Below, piece after piece: positions 42,739-52,425 of a stretch of 64,000 nt of DNA; position 1 is the first letter of the stretch, and every line of letters begins with the position of its first letter. Both the position numbers and the translations under genes were made by a program. Source of the DNA: Candidatus Margulisiibacteriota bacterium (GTDB lineage: Bacteria; Margulisbacteria; WOR-1; O2-12-FULL-45-9; XYB2-FULL-48-7); the NCBI GenBank assembly GCA_041661965.1, contig JBAZTH010000002.1, positions 509,783-573,782 of the forward strand. Reading direction: 5' to 3'. The notes beneath the pieces are model-generated. The model was not told the DNA's origin, did not search any database, and worked only from the letters and a program-made list of their open reading frames with translations.

Positions 42739-42966
42739 ATGACCATAACGGATAAAGATGTTGAAAAGTTAAAAGAGGTCTTCGCGACCAAAGAAGATCT
42801 GGCCAGGCTTGAAGCGAAACAAGATGGTTTTCAATCAGAGGTCATAACCGCTTTAGATAAAGTTATGGATGAATTGGTCAAAGCGCGGGAAGACCGGACG
42901 CTGGCGATCGGTAAAGACCGGGAACAGGATCGGCGGTTGGATAGATTGGAAGCAAAAGTCGGTTAA
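42739..42966 (+). CDS. Small coiled-coil protein
   Basis: The 75-residue protein has no signal peptide and is strongly helical (VEKLKEVFATKEDLARLEAK, DREQDRRLDRLEAKVG). An in-frame GTG lies at 42730. No clear Shine-Dalgarno site is seen; the upstream spacer has short imperfect TAATTAGG units. It is 43 bases after the fibre gene and resembles 39472 in type rather than sequence. Confidence 0.55.
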   Translation: MTITDKDVEKLKEVFATKEDLARLEAKQDGFQSEVITALDKVMDELVKAREDRTLAIGKDREQDRRLDRLEAKVG

Positions 42967-42988
42967 GGAAATTGCTCTTGCAATAAAA

Positions 42989-44260
42989 ATGCAAAAACGT
43001 ATACAAAATATATTGGTCTTGGTTTTACTATCAACGGGCGCGTGGGCCAATCCGTTGACCGGAAATGGCTATACGTTGTATGACGTAATTAATTCCGGCG
43101 GACAGACCCTGCAGGGAGATGGTTATACTTTAATGGACTCCAAAGGGGATGGTTTGGCCCAGCCAATGAGCGGCAGCGGCTACACTCTTATCCCCGGCCT
43201 CTTTGGGTTGTTTGGCGGTGGGACCAAGATTGATACCGCTCCCTGGGGGACGGTCCCTCTTACCATTGCCAGAGACGGACAAAACATCAAGATCAGCTGG
43301 GACGCGGCCAAAGCGCCGGGGGCGCAAATCTACGTTTTGCCGGGGACCGGGGCGGTGAGCGGCAAATTCCAAAAGACCGATCCGACTGCCTGGAAAATAT
43401 TTACTGACCCCGGATTTGACGATCAATTTTCAGCCTTGGGACCTGGTCAACTTCGGCATAATACGCAAGTTGGTGACGCCCAGGACGCCTGGCCTAATTA
43501 TTCCGAAGCTTACTACATTGGCCTCCAAGCTGGGGTTACTCCAATGACTCCCTGTCAGGACCCCGACCCGCTGTATAACGGTAAGCCATGTTATCAGGTC
43601 GCTCCGGCGGTCGGGAAGGTGAATATGAGCGCCAAGAAAGGATTCAATTTGCTTTCTCTGGCCTTTAAATACAATACCGGCGAAGATTCATTGGAAAATG
43701 TTTTTGGCCAACAGCTGGTCATGAACGATAACCCCATGGTTGCCGATGAAGTTTATTATAAGAATAGCGCTAATTCCTGGGGGATGACAAACGCTTTCCA
43801 GAAGAGTGACGGCAAGTTTTATCTTTCCGCCGCCGTCACTGCGCCGGTCAGTTACACCATAAGTCGGGCCAATGGATATCTGGTCAATTTGAAGACAAAA
43901 GATATAGTTATAACCGCGGTCGGCGCCGTCAGCCAGGCCGATCAAGATCTGACCATGTCGACAGGCTTTAACGCGATCGGGATTGTTTACCCGGTAGGTA
44001 AAACGCTTGATAGCTTAGGTTTATTTAACGTCGCCAATACGACAGCGACGGTTAATCCCATGACTGCCGATGAGATCTATTACAAGAACGATCCAGCTTC
44101 GTGGGGAATGAAGAACGCGTTCCTCAAGACCGATGGGAAGTGGTATTTGTCGGCGAATCCCAGCGTTGCGGCCGACTTTAGTTTCGCGCTGCCGAACGGG
44201 TACTATTATTCGATAAAGGGCGTCGGTAAGACGATCAATTGGAAGAGGACCTATCAATAA
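42989..44260 (+). CDS. Secreted B-like surface protein with GxGYTL repeats (B0)
   Basis: The protein has 423 residues from ATG 42989 with a signal peptide (MQKRIQNILVLVLLSTGAWA). Three short repeats (LTGNGYTL, LQGDGYTL, MSGSGYTL) follow the signal. Next is an FN3-like domain (LTIARDGQNIKISWDAAKA...LRHNTQVG...EAYYIG) ending in APAVGKVNM. Then come two copies of a module beginning GFNLLSLAF/GFNAIGIVYP with DEVYYKNSANSWGM/DEIYYKNDPASWGM. These features match the B-type proteins downstream, except for the N-terminus. Confidence 0.78.
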   Translation: MQKRIQNILVLVLLSTGAWANPLTGNGYTLYDVINSGGQTLQGDGYTLMDSKGDGLAQPMSGSGYTLIPGLFGLFGGGTKIDTAPWGTVPLTIARDGQNIKISWDAAKAPGAQIYVLPGTGAVSGKFQKTDPTAWKIFTDPGFDDQFSALGPGQLRHNTQVGDAQDAWPNYSEAYYIGLQAGVTPMTPCQDPDPLYNGKPCYQVAPAVGKVNMSAKKGFNLLSLAFKYNTGEDSLENVFGQQLVMNDNPMVADEVYYKNSANSWGMTNAFQKSDGKFYLSAAVTAPVSYTISRANGYLVNLKTKDIVITAVGAVSQADQDLTMSTGFNAIGIVYPVGKTLDSLGLFNVANTTATVNPMTADEIYYKNDPASWGMKNAFLKTDGKWYLSANPSVAADFSFALPNGYYYSIKGVGKTINWKRTYQ

Positions 44261-44284
44261 ATGAATGAGCAAGGGGGGAAAACA

Positions 44285-45589
44285 ATGATAACCGGAAAAT
44301 ACAGGCTGGTGATATTTTTAGTCGGGGTCGTATTGGCCGGCAGTGCCTATGCCGATCTGCAAAACGTTGGAGTCACCGTGCCGAATTCGACCATGAAAAA
44401 TTATGATACAACCGTTATCCCGGCAAGTTCCGGTTTTGTTCAGTTCATCAAAGGGTCGCCAAGCAACCCCCCGACCGCTAAGGCTAATACAACTACTCCG
44501 GCCTTTTCTGCGGGCGATACCTACGCAATATTTAAAGACCCGGCGAACCCGGCCCTGCTTGGGAAGGATATCAAGGGTACGGTTGGCGATTTTCCCGGCT
44601 ATAGCGCGGGGGCCGGCGGCTTTGCTTTTAAGAATCAGTTGGATCATCCGGTCTCGACAAATTATTACTTAAGATATTGGACAGCGGACGGTAATTATTA
44701 CGGCAACTCACCTGCGCAATCCTTCTGGACTTCAGGAAACCCGGTACCGAATGATCTGTCATTCTCCAGCTTTACTCTTTATCGGGCGGCCGCTCCCTAC
44801 AAACCGGCGATCAATTCAATAAAACAGATCGAATCAACCCAGAAGGATCTTCATCCAGTAGGGGTTGAAGTAAAAGTTTCTCAGATCAGCTTTTCTTTTA
44901 GCGATGGGACAACCGGAGGGTTAGGCAATGTCCAGGTCAAAGGGGACGGTACCAGCAAGCCATATATCTTGCAGATCAATAAAGGTGACCCTAACTTTGG
45001 CACAAAGCCGCCTTACGGCATCGAATTAGATGGGACGTCATATACTTTAGACAAAACAAATGATCCGAATAAAGCCTTTTTCAGCGATACGACTGCGACT
45101 TATTATGCCAGAGCAGTTGCGGTAAATTACTTCGGAACTACGGCCGGTGACGCGGTTCCTTTTCAAGTCGTGGTTTTGGGCGGCCAAACAACCGGCGCAG
45201 CCGGAGAATTAATGATTTTAAATCTTGTTAAGACCGCTGACCTGGGGGTTAACCAGTTTGAGTTTACGCTTGATCCGACCAAGACGATTTTTTATACCCA
45301 GCAGGGCGAGACCCTGACCAGCACTGAAATGACCAACAAGACGGTCAAAGGATTGGTCGACGCGATCAATACTTTTTCCGGCGGGGCCGCTGTTAAATCG
45401 ATCGGCTGGTGGAATAACAACGTGAACAATACCCAGAGGATGGAAGGGTACACGATCGCCGGCGGCGTCTGGACCGGGTCAACGGGGACGGCCGGGAACG
45501 GGACGGAAACCTTGAAAAACATCGTTTATCAAGTAAGTGTTTCGCCGAGCGTTGTTAACTTTAAGATGACTAGGGAAACCGGGAAATAA
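44285..45589 (+). CDS. Secreted surface protein, A-type paralogue 1
   Basis: The protein has 434 residues; the start is set by AAGGGGGG six bases upstream. It has a signal peptide (MITGKYRLVIFLVGVVLAGSAYA). The N-terminal domain contains TNYYLRYWTADGNYYGNSP. An FN3-like domain (about 170-300) ends TYYARAVAVNYFG. The C-terminal module begins near LNLVKTADLGVNQFEFTL and has TVKGLVDAINTF with AVKSIGWWNN, shared in pattern with the other A proteins. It has no enzyme motifs. Confidence 0.75.
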   Translation: MITGKYRLVIFLVGVVLAGSAYADLQNVGVTVPNSTMKNYDTTVIPASSGFVQFIKGSPSNPPTAKANTTTPAFSAGDTYAIFKDPANPALLGKDIKGTVGDFPGYSAGAGGFAFKNQLDHPVSTNYYLRYWTADGNYYGNSPAQSFWTSGNPVPNDLSFSSFTLYRAAAPYKPAINSIKQIESTQKDLHPVGVEVKVSQISFSFSDGTTGGLGNVQVKGDGTSKPYILQINKGDPNFGTKPPYGIELDGTSYTLDKTNDPNKAFFSDTTATYYARAVAVNYFGTTAGDAVPFQVVVLGGQTTGAAGELMILNLVKTADLGVNQFEFTLDPTKTIFYTQQGETLTSTEMTNKTVKGLVDAINTFSGGAAVKSIGWWNNNVNNTQRMEGYTIAGGVWTGSTGTAGNGTETLKNIVYQVSVSPSVVNFKMTRETGK

Positions 45590-45601
45590 TTTAGGAGAGC
45601 A

Positions 45602-46918
45602 GTGAAGAAACTTAGCTTAATACTGATATTGTTGACGATCGCGGCGGCGATACCTGTCTTTGCCGTTGAACCGCCGCCGGTCTTCAATGCCATGTACTGG
45701 TTGAGAGGAACCTTGACGATGCATTCCACCACCCCCGCCGCATCGCAGCTGTTGACCAACAGGACCGTCGTATTTTACAAGGTTTTGCCGGGTGCGTATG
45801 TTTCCGCCGTGCCTTATAACGTCGTCGGTGACCTGGTCAAAGGTTCCGCTTCGTATATGCTCAACATGTATAACCACGCCGCTTTGCCAATCGATCCGAC
45901 GGCGACCTATTATGCCGCGGTCGCGAAAGACCCTATTGATAAGTACGGCGCCAACCCCAAAGAGGTCAAAATAACCGGCAACGGCTTTGAAGTTGTTGAC
46001 TTTACCCTTGAATACGATCAGGGACCGGTCCTCCCCCTCCCCGGCGCGGTCCAATTGTTTATTGCCCGGTCAGGCAACGATATTAAATTGACCTGGAACG
46101 ATGATGAGTTAACGGCCGACCAAAAACCGCCAAAGATCTTTGGGCTAAATAAAGCAGCCGGTGGCGGAGCCTTCGATAACGCGAAAACAGATTGGGTAGA
46201 TATAACTTCAAGTTTGGTAAAAAATGTAAATGGCAAAGATTACTTGCACACTCAACAGGTCGGCGGCGGAGCGACCGAATATTATTACAAGGCAATGTGG
46301 AAAGACAAGGTCAAAGATGACGTTTATAACGGCGCTTCAATCCTGGAATCAGCCTGGGCGGTCGGCAAGTTCAACGTTGACTTAGCTGCCGGCTGGAACC
46401 TAGTTGCGGAACCGACTATTTTCCAGGGTGGGAGCGATGTTTCCCAAGTCATAGGCAATCAATTAACCGCCAATAATCCGACCGGCGACGAAGTTTATAC
46501 GGCGCAATTAGATAAAGCGATCTATTCCAACAATACTTGGAACAAAGCAATGGCAATTTCTCTTGGCGAAGGGTTCTATGTTAACCTAGTCGGGGCGGCT
46601 AAGAAAATGACTTTTGTCGGTGATGTGCCGACGCAAAAAGTGGCTTATACCGTGCCGAAAGGTTACCTGCGGATCGGCAACAGTTCCTGCGTGACCCGCG
46701 TCATTGGCAAAGCCGGCTTTACCAACGCCTTTGGCGGCGATGCCAATAATTCCGGCGACGAAATCTATAACAATAATCTTTTGAAGATGACCAGGCAAGG
46801 AAACGCCTGGCTGGGAACGACGGTTTTTGATTTTAACGCCGCCGGCGGATTCTGGTATAACCGATCGATGGGAGCCAGCAACGCGTTGCAGTGGGATTTT
46901 GATCCCTTGTTGAAGTAA
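45602..46918 (+). CDS. Secreted surface protein, B-type paralogue 1
   Basis: The 438-residue protein starts with GTG (AGGAG site five bases upstream) and has a signal peptide (MKKLSLILILLTIAAAIPVFA). The N-terminal domain is YWLRGTLTM...VVFYKVLPGAYVSAVPY...DKYGANPKEVKITGNG. The FN3-like domain (LFIARSGNDIKLTWND...HTQQVGGGATEYYYKA) ends AWAVGKFNV. Two C-terminal modules follow (GWNLVAEPTIFQ with VIGNQL and GDEVYTA; then GYLRIGNSS with GDEIYNNN). The function is unknown; it is a likely cell-surface structural or adhesive protein. Confidence 0.78.
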   Translation: MKKLSLILILLTIAAAIPVFAVEPPPVFNAMYWLRGTLTMHSTTPAASQLLTNRTVVFYKVLPGAYVSAVPYNVVGDLVKGSASYMLNMYNHAALPIDPTATYYAAVAKDPIDKYGANPKEVKITGNGFEVVDFTLEYDQGPVLPLPGAVQLFIARSGNDIKLTWNDDELTADQKPPKIFGLNKAAGGGAFDNAKTDWVDITSSLVKNVNGKDYLHTQQVGGGATEYYYKAMWKDKVKDDVYNGASILESAWAVGKFNVDLAAGWNLVAEPTIFQGGSDVSQVIGNQLTANNPTGDEVYTAQLDKAIYSNNTWNKAMAISLGEGFYVNLVGAAKKMTFVGDVPTQKVAYTVPKGYLRIGNSSCVTRVIGKAGFTNAFGGDANNSGDEIYNNNLLKMTRQGNAWLGTTVFDFNAAGGFWYNRSMGASNALQWDFDPLLK

Positions 46919-46936
46919 AATAGGAGGTTATTTAAA

Positions 46937-48172
46937 ATGAAAAAGGGGAAACAAAAATTTAGGGCAGGAGTAATATTGCTCGCAATAACGCTGACCGCCG
47001 GACTTGCTTTTGCGGCCGATAACGGTGTTACTTTTACGACCTGGACCGACGTTGCTAACCCCGGCTACAGCGTGACCGATAAAGCTGGAACAGCTCTTGC
47101 GGTGGGGAGTTTGGTGCAATTGGTTTCCGGCGCGGTCACGGCGCCCGACAAAAATAATCTGGGGTTTTTGGCCACCGGCAACTCATTATTGACGGCCGAC
47201 AACACCACCGTCGGCAAAGACAATGAAAATCTAGGGATAACGCAGGCCGGCGAATTTGATTACTATTACAAGGTCCCTTCCGGCAGTTATTTTGTCAGGG
47301 TTTGGAACACCGCCACGCCGGCGCAAGGGGCGTTTTACAACAGCCAGCCCATTGCGGTTCCCGCGCCGCCCAATCCACCGGCCAAACTGAATGTTCAATT
47401 GAGCACGACTTATCAGGCTGATGTGCCGTTCGTTCCGTTGATCACGCAGTTTGACAGCACTGTTACCTTGAAGGTTCAAACCAATTCTACTGCCGGGACG
47501 GTCAAGGTCTACTCGGTTCAGCCGGCGCCGAAGCCGGCGGAAGGTGTTCGCGAGATCACCAAGCAAACCTGGGAATACACGGAAAAGAATACCCCTAACA
47601 CCCAGACCAAACCCGGTGACTTGGCGAGCAAAACGTTGGACTTGCCGGATGGTTCATTAACGCCGGGTAAAATCTACACTTTTCGGGTGATGCACGGAAA
47701 CAGCTTCGGCGATAAATGGAGCGATCCTTATGATTATGCTTATTCCGGGATCCAGGGTGGCGCGCAAACTTATCCTTTGACCTTTGAAGTGGTGACCAAT
47801 AGCTCCGGCTTCAATTTCTTTGCCATGCCGATGCCCCCCAATTCTTCAACCGGGAACTGGTCCGCGACCACTGTTGACGGTGTAGGCTTGGGGACGATCG
47901 CGACCGCTTATGACCTGATCAAAATAGTGAATAATGTCGCGGGTAACAATACCGGGAAAATGTTCATCTCAACTTTCGGCAAGTGGGATCGGACCGGCCA
48001 ACTTGACGCCGGCGTGTTGATTCCGGCTAACGATCCGGACGGCGCGGCTAAGGCGGCCCTGCAGGCTCTTAAGTTGGAGGCCGGCGTTGGTTATCAGGTT
48101 TATCTGGGTAAAGATCCGGCGACCAATTTGTGGCCGGCGAATAGTAAGACGACGATCATTATTAAGAATTAG
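46937..48172 (+). CDS. Secreted surface protein, A-type paralogue 2
   Basis: The 411-residue protein has an AGGAGG site nine bases before the ATG and a signal peptide (RAGVILLAITLTAGLAFA). The N-terminal domain contains SGSYFVRVWNTATPAQGAFY then NSQP, aligning with YYLRYWT...YYGNSP of the first A protein. An FN3-like domain ends YTFRVMHGNSFGDKWSDP. The C-terminal module is NFFAMPMPPNSS...ATAYDLIKIVNN...FGKWDRTGQL...GVGYQVYLG. Confidence 0.75.
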   Translation: MKKGKQKFRAGVILLAITLTAGLAFAADNGVTFTTWTDVANPGYSVTDKAGTALAVGSLVQLVSGAVTAPDKNNLGFLATGNSLLTADNTTVGKDNENLGITQAGEFDYYYKVPSGSYFVRVWNTATPAQGAFYNSQPIAVPAPPNPPAKLNVQLSTTYQADVPFVPLITQFDSTVTLKVQTNSTAGTVKVYSVQPAPKPAEGVREITKQTWEYTEKNTPNTQTKPGDLASKTLDLPDGSLTPGKIYTFRVMHGNSFGDKWSDPYDYAYSGIQGGAQTYPLTFEVVTNSSGFNFFAMPMPPNSSTGNWSATTVDGVGLGTIATAYDLIKIVNNVAGNNTGKMFISTFGKWDRTGQLDAGVLIPANDPDGAAKAALQALKLEAGVGYQVYLGKDPATNLWPANSKTTIIIKN

Positions 48173-48190
48173 GGTTGAAGAGGAGTTAAA

Positions 48191-49831
48191 TTGTTTAAAA
48201 AGTTAATACTAGCTGTAATTGGAGTGGCAATAATCGCCGGCGTCGGCTTCGCGGCCGACCCCCAGGCGCCGACCATGCCATTCTACTGGGTTAACGGGGT
48301 TGTAAATAATCCCGGTAAGCTTGGCGGGCGCGACTTGTACGTCTATGCCCAGAATTACGGAACTGGTTATCTCCGGGTTCCGGTTGATGCCGTGACCGGG
48401 GCCTTCCGGTTCAATGTTTATGAGCTCAAGTATTACCATAATAATGACAACTGGCTGGAAGTCGGCGGCAAGCCGGTCTTCATTATGTCGGTCGTTAGAA
48501 AATGGGGCGGTGCCGATCCCCTGAACTACGGGACCTCCGAAATATCGTCGGTCAATTGGGACAAAGGATATATTGACGTTGAATTAGAGCTGGTATTAAA
48601 TGGCGGGCCGAATGATTTCAGCGGCGGGCAGATTGCTGGGTTTGTCTCTGATGAAGCGACCAAGAAAATGATAGGCGGAGCTAACCTGGCCGAAACTCCG
48701 GTTGGCGCGAAGGCCGCGACCGCGAACGACGGCACTTACATGTTCAGCGAAACATTCGACACGAGTTCAGTTCATAATGTGGCCGCTTCGGCGACCGGTT
48801 ATGATACCGGGACGGTCACTGGTTTGACGGTTAAGCCGACCAAGGTCTCCTGGGCGAACTTTGCTTTGAAGAGCGGGGGCATTGTTGATACCGGACTATA
48901 TATCAAGCGTGACGGCGATAATGTGAATGATTCCGTGACGATTAGCTGGGATCCTCTTAAACTTGCTAACCCGACAATTTGGATGCTGACTGGTGCTGGA
49001 GCTGGTGTCTACACCGATGTTCAAACCAATTGGCAGAAGGTTTATGAAGGCGGCGCGGTAATGGCCGCGTTTGCTAGTGAGTTTACCGCTGGAGCTAATT
49101 CTATTGTTCACCTGAAGCAGGTTGGCGCTGGTTATGCTGAAGTTTATTATAAAGCTGTGGCCGCAGGCGGCGTCTTTACGACTTCGCCGGCGGTGGGTAA
49201 AGTTAATGTGGCCGTTGCCGGCAGTAAAAAATGGACTTTATTTAACTCTCCGTTCCTGGCTTTGCCGGGCGATCCCAACCTGGTCCTGGGCAAGCAAGGG
49301 CAATATACGCCTGGGTCAGAGCCGGCGACTTCCGTTCGAATCTTCAGCTTCGAAAATAGTGGCTGGAACCGGGTTAGTTACTATGATGGAACTACTTGGG
49401 CGGCGGTCCCCGGCGCGAACGCGGCGATTAGCGACCCTCAACAGGGATTGTATCTACTGACTAAATCAACTGATACCGACAAAGTCTTCGCTATCGTCGG
49501 CAATGTTAAGCCGCTTAACTCGGCGAGCGCGTATTCAATTACGCAAAATTGGAATGTTGTTGGTTTTCCGTATCCAAGACAAATGGATATTAATACGATC
49601 GGCCTGACCGTTGGGACCAAGAGTGATAATTGGGAGCAGGCCGACCGGATCTATGGCCGGCTGAACAATGGCTTCAATACTTGTTCATACTTGTCAACGA
49701 GCGGCTCCTGGATGCCGCAGCCTGGCGTGACCGGTGTTGATGTGATTAATGCGACGCCGTTATATTATCGTTCCAAAACGGCCGCTCCGCTTAACTGGAA
49801 TCTAACGCCTTCAGTTCAGGGTTATAATTAA
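48191..49831 (+). CDS. Secreted surface protein, B-type paralogue 2
   Basis: The 546-residue protein starts with TTG (GAGGAG site five bases upstream) and has a signal peptide (MFKKLILAVIGVAIIAGVGFA). It has the N-terminal FYWVNGVVNNPGKLGGRDLY domain, then an extra carboxypeptidase-regulatory-like domain (AGFVSDEATKKMIGGANL, about 150-225). The FN3-like domain (LYIKRDGDN...TISWDPLKL...LKQVGAGYAEVYYKA) ends SPAVGKVNV. Two C-terminal modules follow (KWTLFNSPFL..., NWNVVGFPYPRQMDINTIGL with ADRIYGRLNNG). Confidence 0.77.
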   Translation: MFKKLILAVIGVAIIAGVGFAADPQAPTMPFYWVNGVVNNPGKLGGRDLYVYAQNYGTGYLRVPVDAVTGAFRFNVYELKYYHNNDNWLEVGGKPVFIMSVVRKWGGADPLNYGTSEISSVNWDKGYIDVELELVLNGGPNDFSGGQIAGFVSDEATKKMIGGANLAETPVGAKAATANDGTYMFSETFDTSSVHNVAASATGYDTGTVTGLTVKPTKVSWANFALKSGGIVDTGLYIKRDGDNVNDSVTISWDPLKLANPTIWMLTGAGAGVYTDVQTNWQKVYEGGAVMAAFASEFTAGANSIVHLKQVGAGYAEVYYKAVAAGGVFTTSPAVGKVNVAVAGSKKWTLFNSPFLALPGDPNLVLGKQGQYTPGSEPATSVRIFSFENSGWNRVSYYDGTTWAAVPGANAAISDPQQGLYLLTKSTDTDKVFAIVGNVKPLNSASAYSITQNWNVVGFPYPRQMDINTIGLTVGTKSDNWEQADRIYGRLNNGFNTCSYLSTSGSWMPQPGVTGVDVINATPLYYRSKTAAPLNWNLTPSVQGYN

Positions 49832-49845
49832 AAGGAGTGAATAAG

Positions 49846-51000
49846 ATGAAAAGAAAAAAAATATTTAGTTGGGTGGTGGCGATCTTAATGCTTGGGCTGT
49901 TTTGCGTTCCGGCCGAAGCTCGACTTTTCTCGATCGTGACTAACACCGTTAATCTTGTTCCGGGGACTCCCGCTAATGGTGGAACGGCTCTTTTTTCCGA
50001 TTCTTCTACTCCTTTTACCGAAACGCGCGCGCTTACAACCGGTAAAATTACTCCGTCCGGTCCTTTTACTGTTGCCAATGACGCTAATGCCGGATCGGCG
50101 ACCTTGAAGCTGACGGCTAGTGATGCCAGCGCTCCGGGTGGCGCCAAGGACCGAACGATCAGTTTATCGGCTGGTTACACCGCGATGGGGGAACCGGTTG
50201 ATATTCCGGTTAACACTTGGTTGCAAACCATCATCGACACCCCGCCGCCGCCGACGGGCTTAGCCCAGCAAATTGGTTTTACTTTGGCGATCAAGCCGAT
50301 TGTTACCGCCACGCTTGAAATTAAAGCGGAAGCCCCCTTTACCGGCAATTATGCGCCGAGTTATTATGGAGCGACCGGTTATCATTATCAGGTCACATTA
50401 GCCGGAAACCCCGTGATCCTTACTGAAGGGGATCTTGCCGGCGCCCCAGGGAAAGTCACTTTTCAGCTTAATCCGGAAAAATTAGTCGCCGGTCAAAACT
50501 ACAGTCTTAAAGCTTATGCCTACAATGCTCAAACAACGGAGAAGGGGGGCACCTTCGCCGCGCGATGGTCGGCGGAAGTTCTCTTTTCAACGGTTACGGC
50601 TGTTGGCGGCGGGCCAATCACGATTATTTACAATTTAAACAAGCCGATTGGCAAAACAGGGGTCAATACGATTTCAATTCCGTTTGATTTTGCCAGCGGC
50701 GTAACCGATGGCAACGCCTTAGCCATTACGACGGTTAGCAGCCTGATCAAAGGGATAAATACGACCTATGGGGCTGACGCGGTGACCGTGTTTGGCTGGT
50801 ACGATGAAACGACCCAGACCCATGTTGGTTTGACCGGTATCGTTTATAATGCCGGGAATATTGACGCCGCGACCAAGTTTACCGGGGCCGCCAATTTAGC
50901 CGCGATTACCGATGCTTCGCTGGTTAAGGGGCGATCCTATCAGGTTACGGTCAATGTCGATGGGACTAAACAGTATAATTTGACGGGGACGGCAAAATAA
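49846..51000 (+). CDS. Secreted surface protein, A-type paralogue 3
   Basis: The protein has 384 residues from ATG 49846, eight bases after AGGAG; an in-frame GTG lies nine bases earlier. It has a signal peptide (MKRKKIFSWVVAILMLGLFCVPAEA). The N-terminal domain is about 120 residues. The FN3-like domain has YHYQVTLAGNPVILTEG and ends YSLKAYAYNAQTTEKG. The C-terminal module is GVNTISIPFDFASG...TVSSLIKGINTTYGADAVTVFGWYDETTQTH...GRSYQVTVN, the clearest example of the A-type module. Confidence 0.77.
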   Translation: MKRKKIFSWVVAILMLGLFCVPAEARLFSIVTNTVNLVPGTPANGGTALFSDSSTPFTETRALTTGKITPSGPFTVANDANAGSATLKLTASDASAPGGAKDRTISLSAGYTAMGEPVDIPVNTWLQTIIDTPPPPTGLAQQIGFTLAIKPIVTATLEIKAEAPFTGNYAPSYYGATGYHYQVTLAGNPVILTEGDLAGAPGKVTFQLNPEKLVAGQNYSLKAYAYNAQTTEKGGTFAARWSAEVLFSTVTAVGGGPITIIYNLNKPIGKTGVNTISIPFDFASGVTDGNALAITTVSSLIKGINTTYGADAVTVFGWYDETTQTHVGLTGIVYNAGNIDAATKFTGAANLAAITDASLVKGRSYQVTVNVDGTKQYNLTGTAK

Positions 51001-51010
51001 GGAATTAGGA

Positions 51011-52411
51011 ATGACAAAGTTGGCTAAGAATATACTGCTCTCTCTGCTGTTGGCGGCTCTCCTGCCGCTGGCGGTCTTCGCCGCCCAGGAGCCGGCGCCG
51101 TATCCGGTTGGCTTTTGGGTTAATGGCACACTGCAGAAGGACGTCAATTCGTTGCCGCCGACTTTAGACGGCTTCAAGGTCTATTTCTATAAGTCACCCA
51201 GCGCCGGGTTTATTCCGAGCGTTGCCTATGCCGTTGCCAGTTCCGATGCCAGTGGAAACTTTTCGCTTAACGCCCTGGAAGACCTGGGGCTCCTGCCGCT
51301 CTCCGCGACAAATTACTATTTTGGCGTTGCCAAGAAAGAGTTCACGGTCGGGGGAGTAAAGCGGAGTTGGGGGATTAACGAGAAAGACTTAACTATAACC
51401 GCGACAGATATTAATAACGGTTACTTGAATTTGACCGCTCTCTTTACCTCGCTGGTTGAAGGCCAGGGACTTAACCCAACCGGCGAGACTTCCGGGTTGA
51501 CGATTATCAGAGCGGGCGATACGCCGGGTTCCAACATAACTGTAACTTGGGACCCGACTAAATTTGGCGGCACTAACCCTAAGATCTATGTTATGACCGG
51601 CAATGGAACTGGTCAATACAGCAAAGATTATATGCCGAAGGTCTGGTATGAGGTTTTTGATGGCAATGCTTTAGTTGGCGGGTACCCGCCGCATTTCGGC
51701 ACTTTTACGGTTGATACGGTGACTTATACGCTAACTCACAACGGGCAGGTCGCGAAAGTCGATTCCAGCAGCAGCGCCGAAGTTTATTACAAAGGCTATG
51801 GCGGCAATGTCACTGGCGGCGTGCCCGATGATCTAACAGTCTTTACTAACGCTCCGGCGGTTGGCAAAGCTAACGTTTTACTTTTAGATGAATACAACGC
51901 GATCTGTTATCCATTCCGGACGGTTGATTACAGTTTAACGAATATAATCGGCAACCAGATGGCGACCGGTGATCAGATCCATTATTGGGATTACCCGACC
52001 CAGGGGTATAAACTATTGACCAAGACCACCGGCTGGCCGACCCATACCTTCCAGACGATTGAAGGGATCTTTGCCTACCTTGTTAAGGGCGGCACTCCCA
52101 GAGCGGAGTACCTGACGTTGGTTGGGAACGCCGGTGGTTTCGCGACTGGAACGGCCGTTAACTTTGGTGATCAATATAACTTAACCGGTTATCCTTATCC
52201 ATTACGAAAGACCGCGCCTGACGCCGGGATCATCCCGACTGAAGGCGATCAGCTTCACCAGTGGGATTCTGCCGGACAGACCTTTGCCCTGACTACCTTT
52301 GTCAGCGGCAACTGGAACAATCTGTCGGTTGCGACTTTCAATTTGGCTAACGGTAAGTTCTATTACGTCCCTGTCGGTAACGCGAAAACACCATGGGTGC
52401 TAAAATTCTAA
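51011..52411 (+). CDS. Secreted surface protein, B-type paralogue 3
   Basis: The 466-residue protein has a signal peptide (LLSLLLAALLPLAVFA). The N-terminal domain is VGFWVNGTLQKDVNSLPPT...FKVYFYKSPSAGFIPSVAY. The FN3-like domain (LTIIRAGDTPGSNITVTWDP...HNGQVAKVDSSSSAEVYYKG) ends APAVGKANV. Two C-terminal modules follow (YNAICYPFRTVDYSLTNIIG with NQMATGDQIHYWD; YNLTGYPYPLRK with GDQLHQWDSAGQTF). An AAGGA site precedes the ATG. Domain order equals that of the other B proteins. Confidence 0.78.
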   Translation: MTKLAKNILLSLLLAALLPLAVFAAQEPAPYPVGFWVNGTLQKDVNSLPPTLDGFKVYFYKSPSAGFIPSVAYAVASSDASGNFSLNALEDLGLLPLSATNYYFGVAKKEFTVGGVKRSWGINEKDLTITATDINNGYLNLTALFTSLVEGQGLNPTGETSGLTIIRAGDTPGSNITVTWDPTKFGGTNPKIYVMTGNGTGQYSKDYMPKVWYEVFDGNALVGGYPPHFGTFTVDTVTYTLTHNGQVAKVDSSSSAEVYYKGYGGNVTGGVPDDLTVFTNAPAVGKANVLLLDEYNAICYPFRTVDYSLTNIIGNQMATGDQIHYWDYPTQGYKLLTKTTGWPTHTFQTIEGIFAYLVKGGTPRAEYLTLVGNAGGFATGTAVNFGDQYNLTGYPYPLRKTAPDAGIIPTEGDQLHQWDSAGQTFALTTFVSGNWNNLSVATFNLANGKFYYVPVGNAKTPWVLKF

Positions 52412-52425
52412 GGAGGATGATGGAT

